NCBI GenBank assembly: GCA_029637525.1
Contig: CP072660.1
Span: 1 to 64,000, forward strand
Length of the DNA stretch: 64,000 nt
Source of the DNA: Desulfurococcaceae archaeon MEX13E-LK6-19
GTDB taxonomy: Archaea; Thermoproteota; Thermoprotei_A; Sulfolobales; Desulfurococcaceae
Direction: 5' to 3'
In this document: positions 14,837-23,446 of the stretch, piece after piece
Layout: the number at the start of each line of letters is the position of its first letter
Numbering within the stretch: the first letter of the stretch is position 1
Made by a program: the position numbers and the translations under genes
Notes under the pieces: model-generated
The model's input: only the letters and a program-made list of their open reading frames with translations
What the model was told of the DNA's origin: nothing
Databases searched by the model: none

Positions 14837-17554
14837 ATGTTTCAAATAAAACGTGTTGAACTTAAGGATTTTCTAAGTCACGAGCATACAGTAGTATCTT
14901 TTGATCAAGGAGTAACAGCTATAATTGGAGAAAATGGTGCAGGAAAGACAAGTATTATTGATGGAATCCTAGCAGCTTTTACAGATTTCAAGAAATCCTC
15001 CGAGGAACTAAGAGGAGGGAAAACCAGTCTCATAAGACATGGAAGGCCGGCAGCAGAGGTAACACTTGACTTCATAGTCGACAATAGAGTTTATAGAATA
15101 CAAAGAACAATCTCACGTTACCCTGGTGGTGATACACATCTACTCTTCGAGATAACAAATGGTAAAAGAAGACTTATTGCACGCGGCACCAAGGCTGTCA
15201 TTGAAGAACTCTCCAAAATAATAAGTCTCGACACAGAAACAATAAGGAAGATCATGGTATTTAGGCAAGGAGCTATACAAAGAATGCTAAATCTACTTAC
15301 AATGAATAGGAAAGAAAAAAGAGAACTTTTCGATAAACTTCTTGGTTTACACAAATACGAGAAAGCCAGGGAGAAGTTATATGAGGTATTAAGGTTCACG
15401 CTAATTAAACCTACAGGAATAAAGGCAGAATACGCGCCAACAAGAGAAAGCATAAGAAATCTTGAAAATGAAATCATTTATTCCAAGACAAGAATTACTG
15501 AACTCCAAAAACAAATAGAGGAAAATAAGGAGAAAATAAGAAAATATCAAGAACAAAAAATCATGATCGAAGAGAAAATAAAAACAATAGAAAACCTAAT
15601 TAGTGAAAATGAAGAAGCTCTAAACAAAATACTTGTACAAATAAAAGAATACGAGTTGCTGAAAAAAGAAAAAGAAAATATAGAAAATAAACTAAAGAAT
15701 ATAGATAAAACTATTCCGCTACTTGAAAATAAGATCACAGATCTAAAGAAGAAGAGCACTGAACTTGAAAAGTTCTCTAAAGCATACGAAATTCTAACTT
15801 CAATAAACCAGCTCAAAACACTAAAGGAAAATATCGCCCAAGAAATTTCTCGCCTCGAAAGAATAATTCATTCACTTAAGAGAATTATTGAATTAAAGAA
15901 AACAGGCATTGAAGATAAATACAAAAAACTAAAAGAACTCGACAATAAATTCCACGATCTACAAGCCAGGCTAGACACTGTATCAATAGAAATTAGTCAT
16001 TTAGAGAAAGAAATAGAGAATCTTACAAATAAAAAGAAGGCGATCATAGAGAAAATAGATCAAATAAACAGTACAATAAAAGAAGACTCTAAAACCTTAA
16101 GGAAAAAGATAGATGAAATACAATCAAGAAAAGCTGTTTTGATAAATAGGAGAGAAGATTTGTTGAAAAAGATCAGTGAACTAGAGAAAGCAGAAACTTC
16201 ATGTCCTGTATGTGGCCGTCCATTAACGAGAGAACACAAAGAATTACTTTTGAAGAAATATCAAGAAGAAATCAGTAATATCACTAATGAAATCAAGATC
16301 CTTGATACAAAGTATAAAGAACTTGTTGAAAAATACAATGAAACATTATCATTAGAAAACAGCAGAGAACGTCTTGAATCACAATTGCCTATCATAGAAG
16401 AAAAACTAGAGGAGACAACAAGAAAACATGAGAAATACAAGGAAATTAGGAAGAAATTAGAAGAGGAAATTAGTAAACTTAAAGAAGAATTATCATTATT
16501 GAAAAAAGCCGGCATTGAAGAACTTTATAGAGAACTTCAAAGAAAAATAGGTGAGGCTGAAGGTTATTCTCCATCGGACATAGATAGCCTTATAAATACT
16601 CTCGAAGAGAAGAAGGCAAAACATGCTGAAACAGTTAATAAAATAAATGATTTTACAGACTCATTAAATGAACTACTCAATATGAGAATCGATCTCGATA
16701 ATATTGATAACTTAATTACACTTGTCAAAAAGAAGATCATAGAGAAAGAGCAGATTACAAGCACTCTAACTAAACTTGAAGCCGAATATAAAGGACTTCT
16801 TGGTGAAAAGAAGGCGTTATTAGAAAAACTTAGGGAAGTTGAACAAAAGATCTCCAAGATTGATATTAATGAATTGATCAATAAACGCGATGAACTCGCT
16901 AGTAAAGTAAACCAGCTTAAGCAGGAGTATAGCGAGCTAAATAGTAAAATTATTGAGATAAGTTCTATGATAAGGTCTCTTGAGAACGAGAATGAGAAGG
17001 CAAACCAAGAAATAGAAAGACATGAAGAATTTGTAAAGAATGCCAGTGAAAAACTTGGATTATTAAAACTAGCCTATTATCTTAGGGAAAGCGTGTTTCA
17101 TCCAGATAAAGCACCTTCAGAAATTAGACATGCCGCTATAAAACTCGTTAGCAGGGAAGCTAGCCGTATTCTTTCAAGTTTTGAACTAGATTACACAATG
17201 GTTGATATAGATAAAAACATAAACATAACAGTATCATCAACTAATTTAACACGAAAACTCTCAGAATTAAGCGGAGGAGAACAAGTAGCAGTTGTATTAG
17301 CAATCATACTTGCATTACATAAGGTGATAGGTAAGGGAAGACTAGGAACATTAATTCTCGATGAACCAACTATACATTTAGATATGGAGAGAAGAAGAAA
17401 ACTAATAGACATCATAAAGAAGTTCCGTGGAGGAGAACAAATACCCCAGCTTATAGTCATAACTCACCATAGAGAAGTCGAATATGCCTCAGATACGGTA
17501 TATGAAGTTGTAAAAACACGTGGTGGTGTCTCATCTGTCAAGATTTATAGCTGA
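14837..17554 (+). CDS. rad50: Rad50 SMC-like ATPase
   Basis: It partners Mre11 in break recognition and end processing. The 905 residues consist of an N-terminal ATPase half with Walker A GENGAGKTS (31-39), two long coiled coils (about 190-440 and 480-720) around a zinc hook CPVCGRPL (CPVC at 456-459), and a C-terminal half with signature LSGGEQ (about 810) and Walker B LGTLILDEPT. All residues needed for ATP sandwich formation and hook dimerisation are visible. Its last 17 bases overlap the 3' end of the nitrilase-family gene on the other strand. Confidence 0.97.
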   Translation: MFQIKRVELKDFLSHEHTVVSFDQGVTAIIGENGAGKTSIIDGILAAFTDFKKSSEELRGGKTSLIRHGRPAAEVTLDFIVDNRVYRIQRTISRYPGGDTHLLFEITNGKRRLIARGTKAVIEELSKIISLDTETIRKIMVFRQGAIQRMLNLLTMNRKEKRELFDKLLGLHKYEKAREKLYEVLRFTLIKPTGIKAEYAPTRESIRNLENEIIYSKTRITELQKQIEENKEKIRKYQEQKIMIEEKIKTIENLISENEEALNKILVQIKEYELLKKEKENIENKLKNIDKTIPLLENKITDLKKKSTELEKFSKAYEILTSINQLKTLKENIAQEISRLERIIHSLKRIIELKKTGIEDKYKKLKELDNKFHDLQARLDTVSIEISHLEKEIENLTNKKKAIIEKIDQINSTIKEDSKTLRKKIDEIQSRKAVLINRREDLLKKISELEKAETSCPVCGRPLTREHKELLLKKYQEEISNITNEIKILDTKYKELVEKYNETLSLENSRERLESQLPIIEEKLEETTRKHEKYKEIRKKLEEEISKLKEELSLLKKAGIEELYRELQRKIGEAEGYSPSDIDSLINTLEEKKAKHAETVNKINDFTDSLNELLNMRIDLDNIDNLITLVKKKIIEKEQITSTLTKLEAEYKGLLGEKKALLEKLREVEQKISKIDINELINKRDELASKVNQLKQEYSELNSKIIEISSMIRSLENENEKANQEIERHEEFVKNASEKLGLLKLAYYLRESVFHPDKAPSEIRHAAIKLVSREASRILSSFELDYTMVDIDKNINITVSSTNLTRKLSELSGGEQVAVVLAIILALHKVIGKGRLGTLILDEPTIHLDMERRRKLIDIIKKFRGGEQIPQLIVITHHREVEYASDTVYEVVKTRGGVSSVKIYS

Positions 17555-18350
17555 TCTCCCATTTTTCAATACTCTTCATAAGAGCAGGTATAGTTTTTCT
17601 TGCCTCATAAACAAGTTCTTTATCAATAGTGTACTCAACATATTTCTCGCCAATACCTAGATCGAGTTGCTTAACGCCATAGGGGTCGATAACCATGCTT
17701 CTTCCAACGTAGTTTTCTCCATAATGGTCAGCTACTACAATCCACACAGTATTTTCATGTGCACGCGCCCTACTTAAGAACTCTAATGTTTCCTCCTTCA
17801 ATGGACCTCTAACCCAGCCGCTATGAACGAGTATTGTCTCTATCCCACGTCTAGCATAATGTCTAAAGAGTTCTGGAAACCTTAAATCATAACAAATTGC
17901 CACAGCAAACCTCATTCCTTTCAATAAGATTTCTTTAGAAGGTTTTTCCCCGGGAATAAAGTATTTTGACTCACTGTACCCATATGCATCAAATAAATGC
18001 ATTTTACTATAGACAGGCTCCCATCCACCAAAAGGCTTTATTAAAACACTAGTACTCCTCGCTAATGGTGGATTTCCTGTTTTCTCAATGAAGTGTGCAA
18101 GTATATGTACATTCAATTCAGAAGCAAGATCTTCTAGTCTCGACAAATAATTACTTTCTTCAAGGGGTTCAGCAGCGTTGTAAACATCGTCCGGTTTTAG
18201 CCCAGCAAGAATATTTACCATGGAATACTCTGGCAAGATTATCAAGTCTGCTTTACTATAATTCTTCTCAATAAGATTAATAGTCTTAGAGACATTTTCA
18301 GAAACATTAACACCGTAACCAGCCTGAAGAATACCTATTGTAACAGGCAA
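17538..18350 (-). CDS. Carbon-nitrogen hydrolase (nitrilase superfamily)
   Basis: A 270-residue amidase-fold protein with the Glu-Lys-Cys catalytic triad: Glu in IILPEYSM, Lys in YSKMHLFDAYGY and Cys in AVAICYDLRFPEL. These residues hydrolyse C-N bonds of amides; the exact substrate (omega-amide, carbamoyl or N-acyl) cannot be read from sequence. ATG 18350 gives a complete N-terminus beginning at the first beta strand (VTIGILQAGYG). It converges on rad50 with a 17-base overlap, so the two transcripts can pair at their ends. Confidence 0.88.
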   Translation of the reverse strand: MPVTIGILQAGYGVNVSENVSKTINLIEKNYSKADLIILPEYSMVNILAGLKPDDVYNAAEPLEESNYLSRLEDLASELNVHILAHFIEKTGNPPLARSTSVLIKPFGGWEPVYSKMHLFDAYGYSESKYFIPGEKPSKEILLKGMRFAVAICYDLRFPELFRHYARRGIETILVHSGWVRGPLKEETLEFLSRARAHENTVWIVVADHYGENYVGRSMVIDPYGVKQLDLGIGEKYVEYTIDKELVYEARKTIPALMKSIEKWEISYKS

Positions 18351-18453
18351 ATTTGAGTCACCAAACCATTATACTCAATTAACTGTGAATTCCTCTGCAT
18401 ACACACGTTAGTCTTCGGGACAAAATAAACTTTAGCTCATAAAACAATATGTA

Positions 18454-19167
18454 TCACCATGAATTATAGAAGAAACCAATAAGCACAAGCAAAGCTATGG
18501 CAGTGTTCACAACTAGATCTGTTTTGTTTACCCTCCGATTAATAGACAATGGAGTAACTGGATAGCCATAAAAAGCAGTATACTCAGCTACTTGTCGAGC
18601 CGCAACTACTGCACTAAACAACATCGGCTTAAGGAATCTTTTAACAAGTTCTTTGGAGCGATATTTCAATGTAAACATAAATGAAGCATTATCAGCTAAG
18701 AAGAGCATATAAGCTAGGATAATTATTGTTAACTGCATCACATTACCAATTTCTCTAAAACCAAGTTTATTTAAGAACCATCTTAACTCTCGAGTAGAAG
18801 TTATTGAAAGAAATAACGAGGCAGCCCCTGCCAAGATAACAAGTCTGAGATTATTAGTAAACGCTTCAAATATTCTTACAGAAGAGATCTCATATCCATA
18901 TATAACGAAAGATACTATCTGGAAAAACAGTGCTATTGAAACAAGAATCACAAGAAGACGAAGAAGCTTTAGAAAACCTTTTACAAGACCTGTTACAGCA
19001 AATAACACGAAAAGCACTATGAATCCCAAGTATACAAATAAATAATTACTTAAAACGGAAAAAGAAATCAATAAAATAAATAGAATAATCTTGCCTAACG
19101 TAGAAAGCCTTTCAGCTAGCAATGCCTCCGGTTTATATACAAATGCCTCACGCAAGATCGAGTACAT
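18454..19167 (-). CDS. ecfT: ECF transporter transmembrane protein EcfT (module 2)
   Basis: The 237-residue membrane protein has five to six hydrophobic helices and a cytoplasmic coupling region (STRELRWFLNKLGF, KYRSKELVKRFLKP) like EcfT/CbiQ proteins. ATG 19167 follows GGTGA by five bases and overlaps the ATPase gene end by 20 bases; this is better than GTG 19176. It is the third gene of the second S-A-T operon and should form a complex with the products of 19148 and 20698. It is clearly divergent from the EcfT at 4927, so this is not a recent duplication. Confidence 0.82.
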   Translation of the reverse strand: MYSILREAFVYKPEALLAERLSTLGKIILFILLISFSVLSNYLFVYLGFIVLFVLFAVTGLVKGFLKLLRLLVILVSIALFFQIVSFVIYGYEISSVRIFEAFTNNLRLVILAGAASLFLSITSTRELRWFLNKLGFREIGNVMQLTIIILAYMLFLADNASFMFTLKYRSKELVKRFLKPMLFSAVVAARQVAEYTAFYGYPVTPLSINRRVNKTDLVVNTAIALLVLIGFFYNSW

Positions 19168-20716
19168 CAATATCACCTACAAGTTTTTCTCCTAAAATAT
19201 CCTTCAATAATTCATAAGCGGATTTGACTATGGGAATAGTTTTTTCGATGAAGGCCCCCACATCAATTAAATAGAGCTTACCTCCAGTAATCATGTAAAG
19301 CCTTGACGGCTTGAGCATTGCGGCAAAATCGACGTCATGTGTAGTTAATATTCTTAATGATCCCATTCTCCTTATGATTCTTGCAATCGCTATTTTATCA
19401 GCATAACTAAGACCTGTAGTCGGTTCATCAAATAGTATTATTCTCCTCTCGGACAAAATGGCTAGCACTATATTGAGTAATAATTGTTGCCCCCACGATA
19501 GATTATAGGGGCTCTCATAAAGTTTATCCACAAGACCATATTGTTCAAGTATTTTAATAACTGTTTCCTCACAATTTCTATGCTTATTTTTACCTGAGCA
19601 AACAATTTTTGCGACTTCATCAAATACTGTTTCTTCAGAAAACGAAACATGATGTACTTGTGGGACAAAATATACTTCGTTCTTCTTCTTCGCCGGATTA
19701 TAGCCAAGAATAATTACTCTTCCACGTGTAGGTTTTAGCATACCAGAGATTATCTTGAGAAGAGTTGTTTTACCCGATCCGTTATCACCAAGTATGACAA
19801 CAAGTTCACCTAATTTAGCACTGAAATTTACCTCTCTTAAAACCCACGGACTTCTTTTACTATACTTAAACCATACATTCTCAAGACATAAATCCTTCAT
19901 ACACTTTGAGGCTACAAGCCGATCTAATGGATAATTTTCTAAAATATTATTCATGCCTACGGTTATCCTATTAGACTGAAAAACATATTCTCTTTCTTTA
20001 ACACTATCCTCTAGTACTTTCTTCACATCCTTAATAGAGCTAATATGCCCATTATCCATGATAATTATCTTATCTACAAAAGGTATGAGAGGAAGGACTC
20101 TATGTTCACTAATAACAATTGTCAAACCAAGCGATTTTAATATATTTAACAATTTTAGGAAGCTTTCTACACCACGCTGGTCAAGCCATAACAAGGGTTC
20201 ATCCATTAACAATATACGAGGTTTAAGCATCATTAATTTGGCTATAGCAACTTTTCTTAGCTCTCCACCCGACAGCTCGAAAACACGTTTCTTCCTCAAC
20301 TTCTTTATTCCAAAAAAATCCAGTACTGTTTCTATTTGACGTTCTATATAGTTGTGATCACTATAGTATTTTTCAGCGAAACTGTAGAGATCGTCTTCAA
20401 CAACGTATTCTATGAATTGTAGCATAGGATTCTGGAATAGTATGCCAATATGTCTCGTTAATTCCTTACTACTGTACTCGGAAACAGGTTTTCCAAAAAT
20501 TCTTATCTCGCCCCTTAATTCACCACCATAAACTTTCTCAGCGATCCCTGTTAATACACGGAATAACGTTGTTTTACCGCATCCAAAAGGGCCAACTATA
20601 GCTACGGTTTCACCCTCTTTTACAAAAAAGTTAATATTTTTTAAAACCCATTGTTGAGAGACGCTATACCGATACCATAGATTATTCGCTTCAAGAGCTA
20701 TCCTTGTTTTCTCCAT
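19148..20716 (-). CDS. ecfA: ECF transporter fused double ATPase (module 2)
   Basis: The 522 residues contain two ABC domains. Domain 1 has Walker A GPFGCGKTT (about 42-50), signature LSGGELRK and Walker B ILLMDEPL. Domain 2 has GDNGSGKTT, a shortened signature LSWGQQ and IILFDEPTTG. The two halves are joined by a linker of about 40 residues. It hydrolyses ATP to drive substrate release by the S component. It starts at ATG overlapping the S-component gene by 19 bases. As in module 1, the second signature departs from LSGGQ (Ser/Trp/Gly), a shared asymmetry. Confidence 0.9.
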   Translation of the reverse strand: MEKTRIALEANNLWYRYSVSQQWVLKNINFFVKEGETVAIVGPFGCGKTTLFRVLTGIAEKVYGGELRGEIRIFGKPVSEYSSKELTRHIGILFQNPMLQFIEYVVEDDLYSFAEKYYSDHNYIERQIETVLDFFGIKKLRKKRVFELSGGELRKVAIAKLMMLKPRILLMDEPLLWLDQRGVESFLKLLNILKSLGLTIVISEHRVLPLIPFVDKIIIMDNGHISSIKDVKKVLEDSVKEREYVFQSNRITVGMNNILENYPLDRLVASKCMKDLCLENVWFKYSKRSPWVLREVNFSAKLGELVVILGDNGSGKTTLLKIISGMLKPTRGRVIILGYNPAKKKNEVYFVPQVHHVSFSEETVFDEVAKIVCSGKNKHRNCEETVIKILEQYGLVDKLYESPYNLSWGQQLLLNIVLAILSERRIILFDEPTTGLSYADKIAIARIIRRMGSLRILTTHDVDFAAMLKPSRLYMITGGKLYLIDVGAFIEKTIPIVKSAYELLKDILGEKLVGDIDVLDLA

Positions 20717-21264
20717 CCTACTACAATCCTCGATAAATATTTCTCAAAGGCAATAGCGATTCCTGCTATAACTATTCCTAGAGTTATATTAAATAATGCT
20801 ATTGCAGGGATGTACATTAACGTAATGTTTAAACAAATACTGTAGACGTCACATGCCCTTGCAAAGTATAGTAACCATAATGGCGTTACTAGTAAGTTAG
20901 CTATTGTCATAAGCAACGTTCTTGTACCAGCTGATACCAAGATTACCATAACCTTGTTTACTTTCTTGTAAACTAGGATTAATCCTATTATTGATGATAG
21001 TTCAGCCAAGCCTTTCATTAAAGCACCAATAGGATCACCGCCTAGAATGAACACACCAATGCTGAACACGAATACGCTTACCAGCACTTTTTTCAATGGC
21101 ATAAACATAGCTAATAATAGCAGTGGTACGCCAGATAGATCGTATTTTAAGAATGTCGCTAATGGGAACGGGAACCTAAATATATGCAATATTATAGCTA
21201 ATGCCGTCATTGATGCCAATAAACCATTTTGATAAGTTAGTCCTTTTACCTTATTCGTTTTCAT
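20698..21264 (-). CDS. ECF transporter S component, RibU-like (module 2)
   Basis: A 188-residue membrane protein with about six helices. The early segment FPLATFLKYDLSGVPLLLL resembles the K-x-D-x-S-x-x-P motif of riboflavin transporter S components (RibU/FmnP), and GDPIGALMKGLAELSS follows the position of the RibU GxxKG-type helix. Riboflavin is therefore the best guess, but S components are poorly conserved and another vitamin is possible. ATG 21264 lies near GAGGTAG. It heads the operon with the fused ATPase and EcfT. Confidence 0.72.
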   Translation of the reverse strand: MKTNKVKGLTYQNGLLASMTALAIILHIFRFPFPLATFLKYDLSGVPLLLLAMFMPLKKVLVSVFVFSIGVFILGGDPIGALMKGLAELSSIIGLILVYKKVNKVMVILVSAGTRTLLMTIANLLVTPLWLLYFARACDVYSICLNITLMYIPAIALFNITLGIVIAGIAIAFEKYLSRIVVGWRKQG

Positions 21265-21382
21265 TAGTTTCTACCTCATAATACCCAATATATGGTTATA
21301 CTATCCACATCAAGAAGTAAAATAGGTTACCAAACAAGATAAATATTTTTTGATGAAATAATAAACTATTCTGTGGTTGATC

Positions 21383-21829
21383 ATGATGGTGTATCGTATT
21401 CCTAAAGCAATAGACATCAACGCCAAGTCCGTTTTATTAAGAGAAAAGAAAAAACTATTAATAATAGGTAGATGTGTAGAGATCGAACATAGCAATCTAT
21501 TAGACAAGTTTAAACAAGATTATGCAATTATCTCTGTTTGCCTCGAAGAAGAGCATGTAAATCATGTTGGATTCAAAATAGCTGGTATTATTGCCAGAAA
21601 CACATACAATGAAGTATCTGTATTAACCGTTGATGGAAGTATGCACTGTACACAACTTCACTGGATGCTTGAGGAGATATTTAAGATCATGAATCTAAAT
21701 GATAAAATCACAAGAAAACATTATGTTATTTATAAAGGTAAGCTTTATGAAATACCATTAAAAGCTGTAAAATATTCTAGATATTTATTCAAAATCTCTA
21801 ATCTTATAGATGCTTCGAACAACAAATAA
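21383..21829 (+). CDS. Conserved hypothetical protein with Cys/His motif
   Basis: About 149 residues, mixed alpha/beta, not recognised. The central stretch LTVDGSMHCTQLHWMLEEIF carries a Cys and two His in an otherwise hydrophobic setting, suggesting a metal or cofactor site. Conserved-looking Glu/His pairs lie nearby (EEEHVNHVGFKIAG). Several starts are close together (TTG 21377, ATG 21383, ATG 21386); GTGGTTGAT just upstream favours one of the ATGs. It diverges from the ECF module 2 operon across about 115 bases. Confidence 0.55.
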   Translation: MMVYRIPKAIDINAKSVLLREKKKLLIIGRCVEIEHSNLLDKFKQDYAIISVCLEEEHVNHVGFKIAGIIARNTYNEVSVLTVDGSMHCTQLHWMLEEIFKIMNLNDKITRKHYVIYKGKLYEIPLKAVKYSRYLFKISNLIDASNNK

Positions 21830-21848
21830 AAGAAAATGCTAATTATTT

Positions 21849-22481
21849 TTACATCCTGTCAGGATCTATGTTAATCATCTTAAGTATGTTTTTCATTATG
21901 TTTTCTAACTCACTTATTTTCGGCAATTCATCAACTGATCTAGCTCTAACAATAACTCTCAGTTCTTCTTCTACATATGTAATATCATATTTTTCCTCCT
22001 CCAACGTACTCAACACTTTCTCTATTTTCTCCTCGATAGACGGATTTTCTTCAACAATATCTTCAAGACTGTGAACAGCAATAATACTTATTCCATCGGG
22101 ATCAACATCAATAGTGAACTCCTCTATTGCGCCTGTACCTGAAAACAGCATCCATATGCTTCTATCTTCAATATCTATTCCGTAATCCTCCAACCAGTAT
22201 TTTTTCGCATCCAGTAATTCAATTATATATTGCTCTAAGCTGTTGAAGGTGGTTAAACCAAGCTCAAACAGATCCAGCATCGCGTTAGTTAGTTTGTCTA
22301 AAGTATTCATTTCACCATAATTATGGTATTCCATATATTCACTGATTTCCTCAAGCTCGTAGAGAAATAAGTCGTTAGCCAATCTACTTGCTAGTTCTTC
22401 GACGCTTATTTTGTACTTGTTTGCTATATTGGATAACACTCTATATGCTTCATCACTTAACTTTATAGTTAATTCGGGCAC
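21849..22481 (-). CDS. Ribbon-helix-helix-like N-terminus fused to an unknown acidic domain
   Basis: The 210-residue product begins PELTIKLSDEAYRVLSNIA followed by a second helix (ISVEELASRLANDL), the usual beta-alpha-alpha order of ribbon-helix-helix DNA-binding domains. The remaining 150 residues are strongly acidic and include a beta-rich part (FTIDVDPDGISIIAVHSL). No effector family is recognised. GTG 22481 is preferred because GGTGGT lies six bases upstream and it places the DNA-binding strand at the very N-terminus. Confidence 0.6.
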   Translation of the reverse strand: MPELTIKLSDEAYRVLSNIANKYKISVEELASRLANDLFLYELEEISEYMEYHNYGEMNTLDKLTNAMLDLFELGLTTFNSLEQYIIELLDAKKYWLEDYGIDIEDRSIWMLFSGTGAIEEFTIDVDPDGISIIAVHSLEDIVEENPSIEEKIEKVLSTLEEEKYDITYVEEELRVIVRARSVDELPKISELENIMKNILKMINIDPDRM

Positions 22482-22615
22482 GAAATTACCACCAGTGCTA
22501 TATTCTTTAGAGCCCAATTTTTATATTGCTTGCCAAGCCATTATTATCTAGTCTGGGGCTAGTGTAACAAAGAATAGTCTGTAAGTATTCTCTCACCTTG
22601 AATAAGGTGTGTTTC

Positions 22616-23446
22616 ATGGAAAAAGAAGAAAGCATTGAGAAAAACATCGGTTATGAAAAAGAGAAAGAAAAGTATGGTACTGATACTATTTCAGCGTTAG
22701 CAAAAGAAGCTGTAACCTATATGGGTAGGAAGATTAGCAGTTTTAGGAAAATCCCTTCGTTCTTCATATTGATGGCAATGATCCCTGGAATAATGGTTTT
22801 CATAATAACGTTGTATACACACTTAAGTGGCGTCTTTTACTATAACATAGTCTTCTCAATAATATACAGGGCATTAATCTTGTTATCAGGAGGACTCGTG
22901 GCTTCCACTATTTTACTATTTATAACTATGTGGAGGAACCACATATTATGGTCAAAGATGGCTTATCTATCATTACTTGATATAACAGATTCCATGAATA
23001 ATCGTGATGAACTAATGACACGAAATATAGAAGAATATATAGCATATATTGATACTCTCCCTATTTTAATCATAATAATCATTTATATTGTACTTATTGG
23101 CTTCTGGACCATAGTCGGAGAAATGCCTACTTTATCATTGGTTCTTGCGATCGTGAATAATATCGTACTATCAATAATAGCGTACGTCACCTATACCAGC
23201 TTAAAGAAAGAATCCAGGTACGACCATGGAATACTTAGTGTTGCCCTAAAGATTTTCGGGGGAAGAAAACTTCGTATATTCAACCCATACATAAACTTAA
23301 AGAACATGATAATAATCATTATTGCCACGGCAGGTATCGCAGCTTACTATTGGTTGTACAAGACACTGGAACTCTACAATAAACATGCCGAGGTATATAA
23401 TGAGGCTGAAACAAGTCTTTCTGTAAACTTGCTAAAACTTATATGA
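22616..23446 (+). CDS. Multi-pass membrane protein of unknown function
   Basis: The 276 residues begin with a charged Glu/Lys-rich stretch and then contain about five hydrophobic helices (around residues 45-70, 75-105, 145-170, 172-195 and 235-255). There is no signature of a known transporter family. ATG 22616 lies six bases after AAGGTG and is preferred to TTG 22598. Its last 15 bases overlap the 3' end of the MoeA fusion gene on the opposite strand. Confidence 0.6.
   Translation: MEKEESIEKNIGYEKEKEKYGTDTISALAKEAVTYMGRKISSFRKIPSFFILMAMIPGIMVFIITLYTHLSGVFYYNIVFSIIYRALILLSGGLVASTILLFITMWRNHILWSKMAYLSLLDITDSMNNRDELMTRNIEEYIAYIDTLPILIIIIIYIVLIGFWTIVGEMPTLSLVLAIVNNIVLSIIAYVTYTSLKKESRYDHGILSVALKIFGGRKLRIFNPYINLKNMIIIIIATAGIAAYYWLYKTLELYNKHAEVYNEAETSLSVNLLKLI

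Noticed and set aside
16200-16240. CPVCGRPL in rad50 as a separate zinc finger gene
   Set aside because: It is the normal Rad50 zinc hook at the tip of the coiled coil.
21350-21405. TTGATGA, CTGT, ATGATGG and CTAA in C/D-like order
   Set aside because: Both D boxes are wrong and the C' box coincides with start codons of the 21383 gene; no terminal stem.
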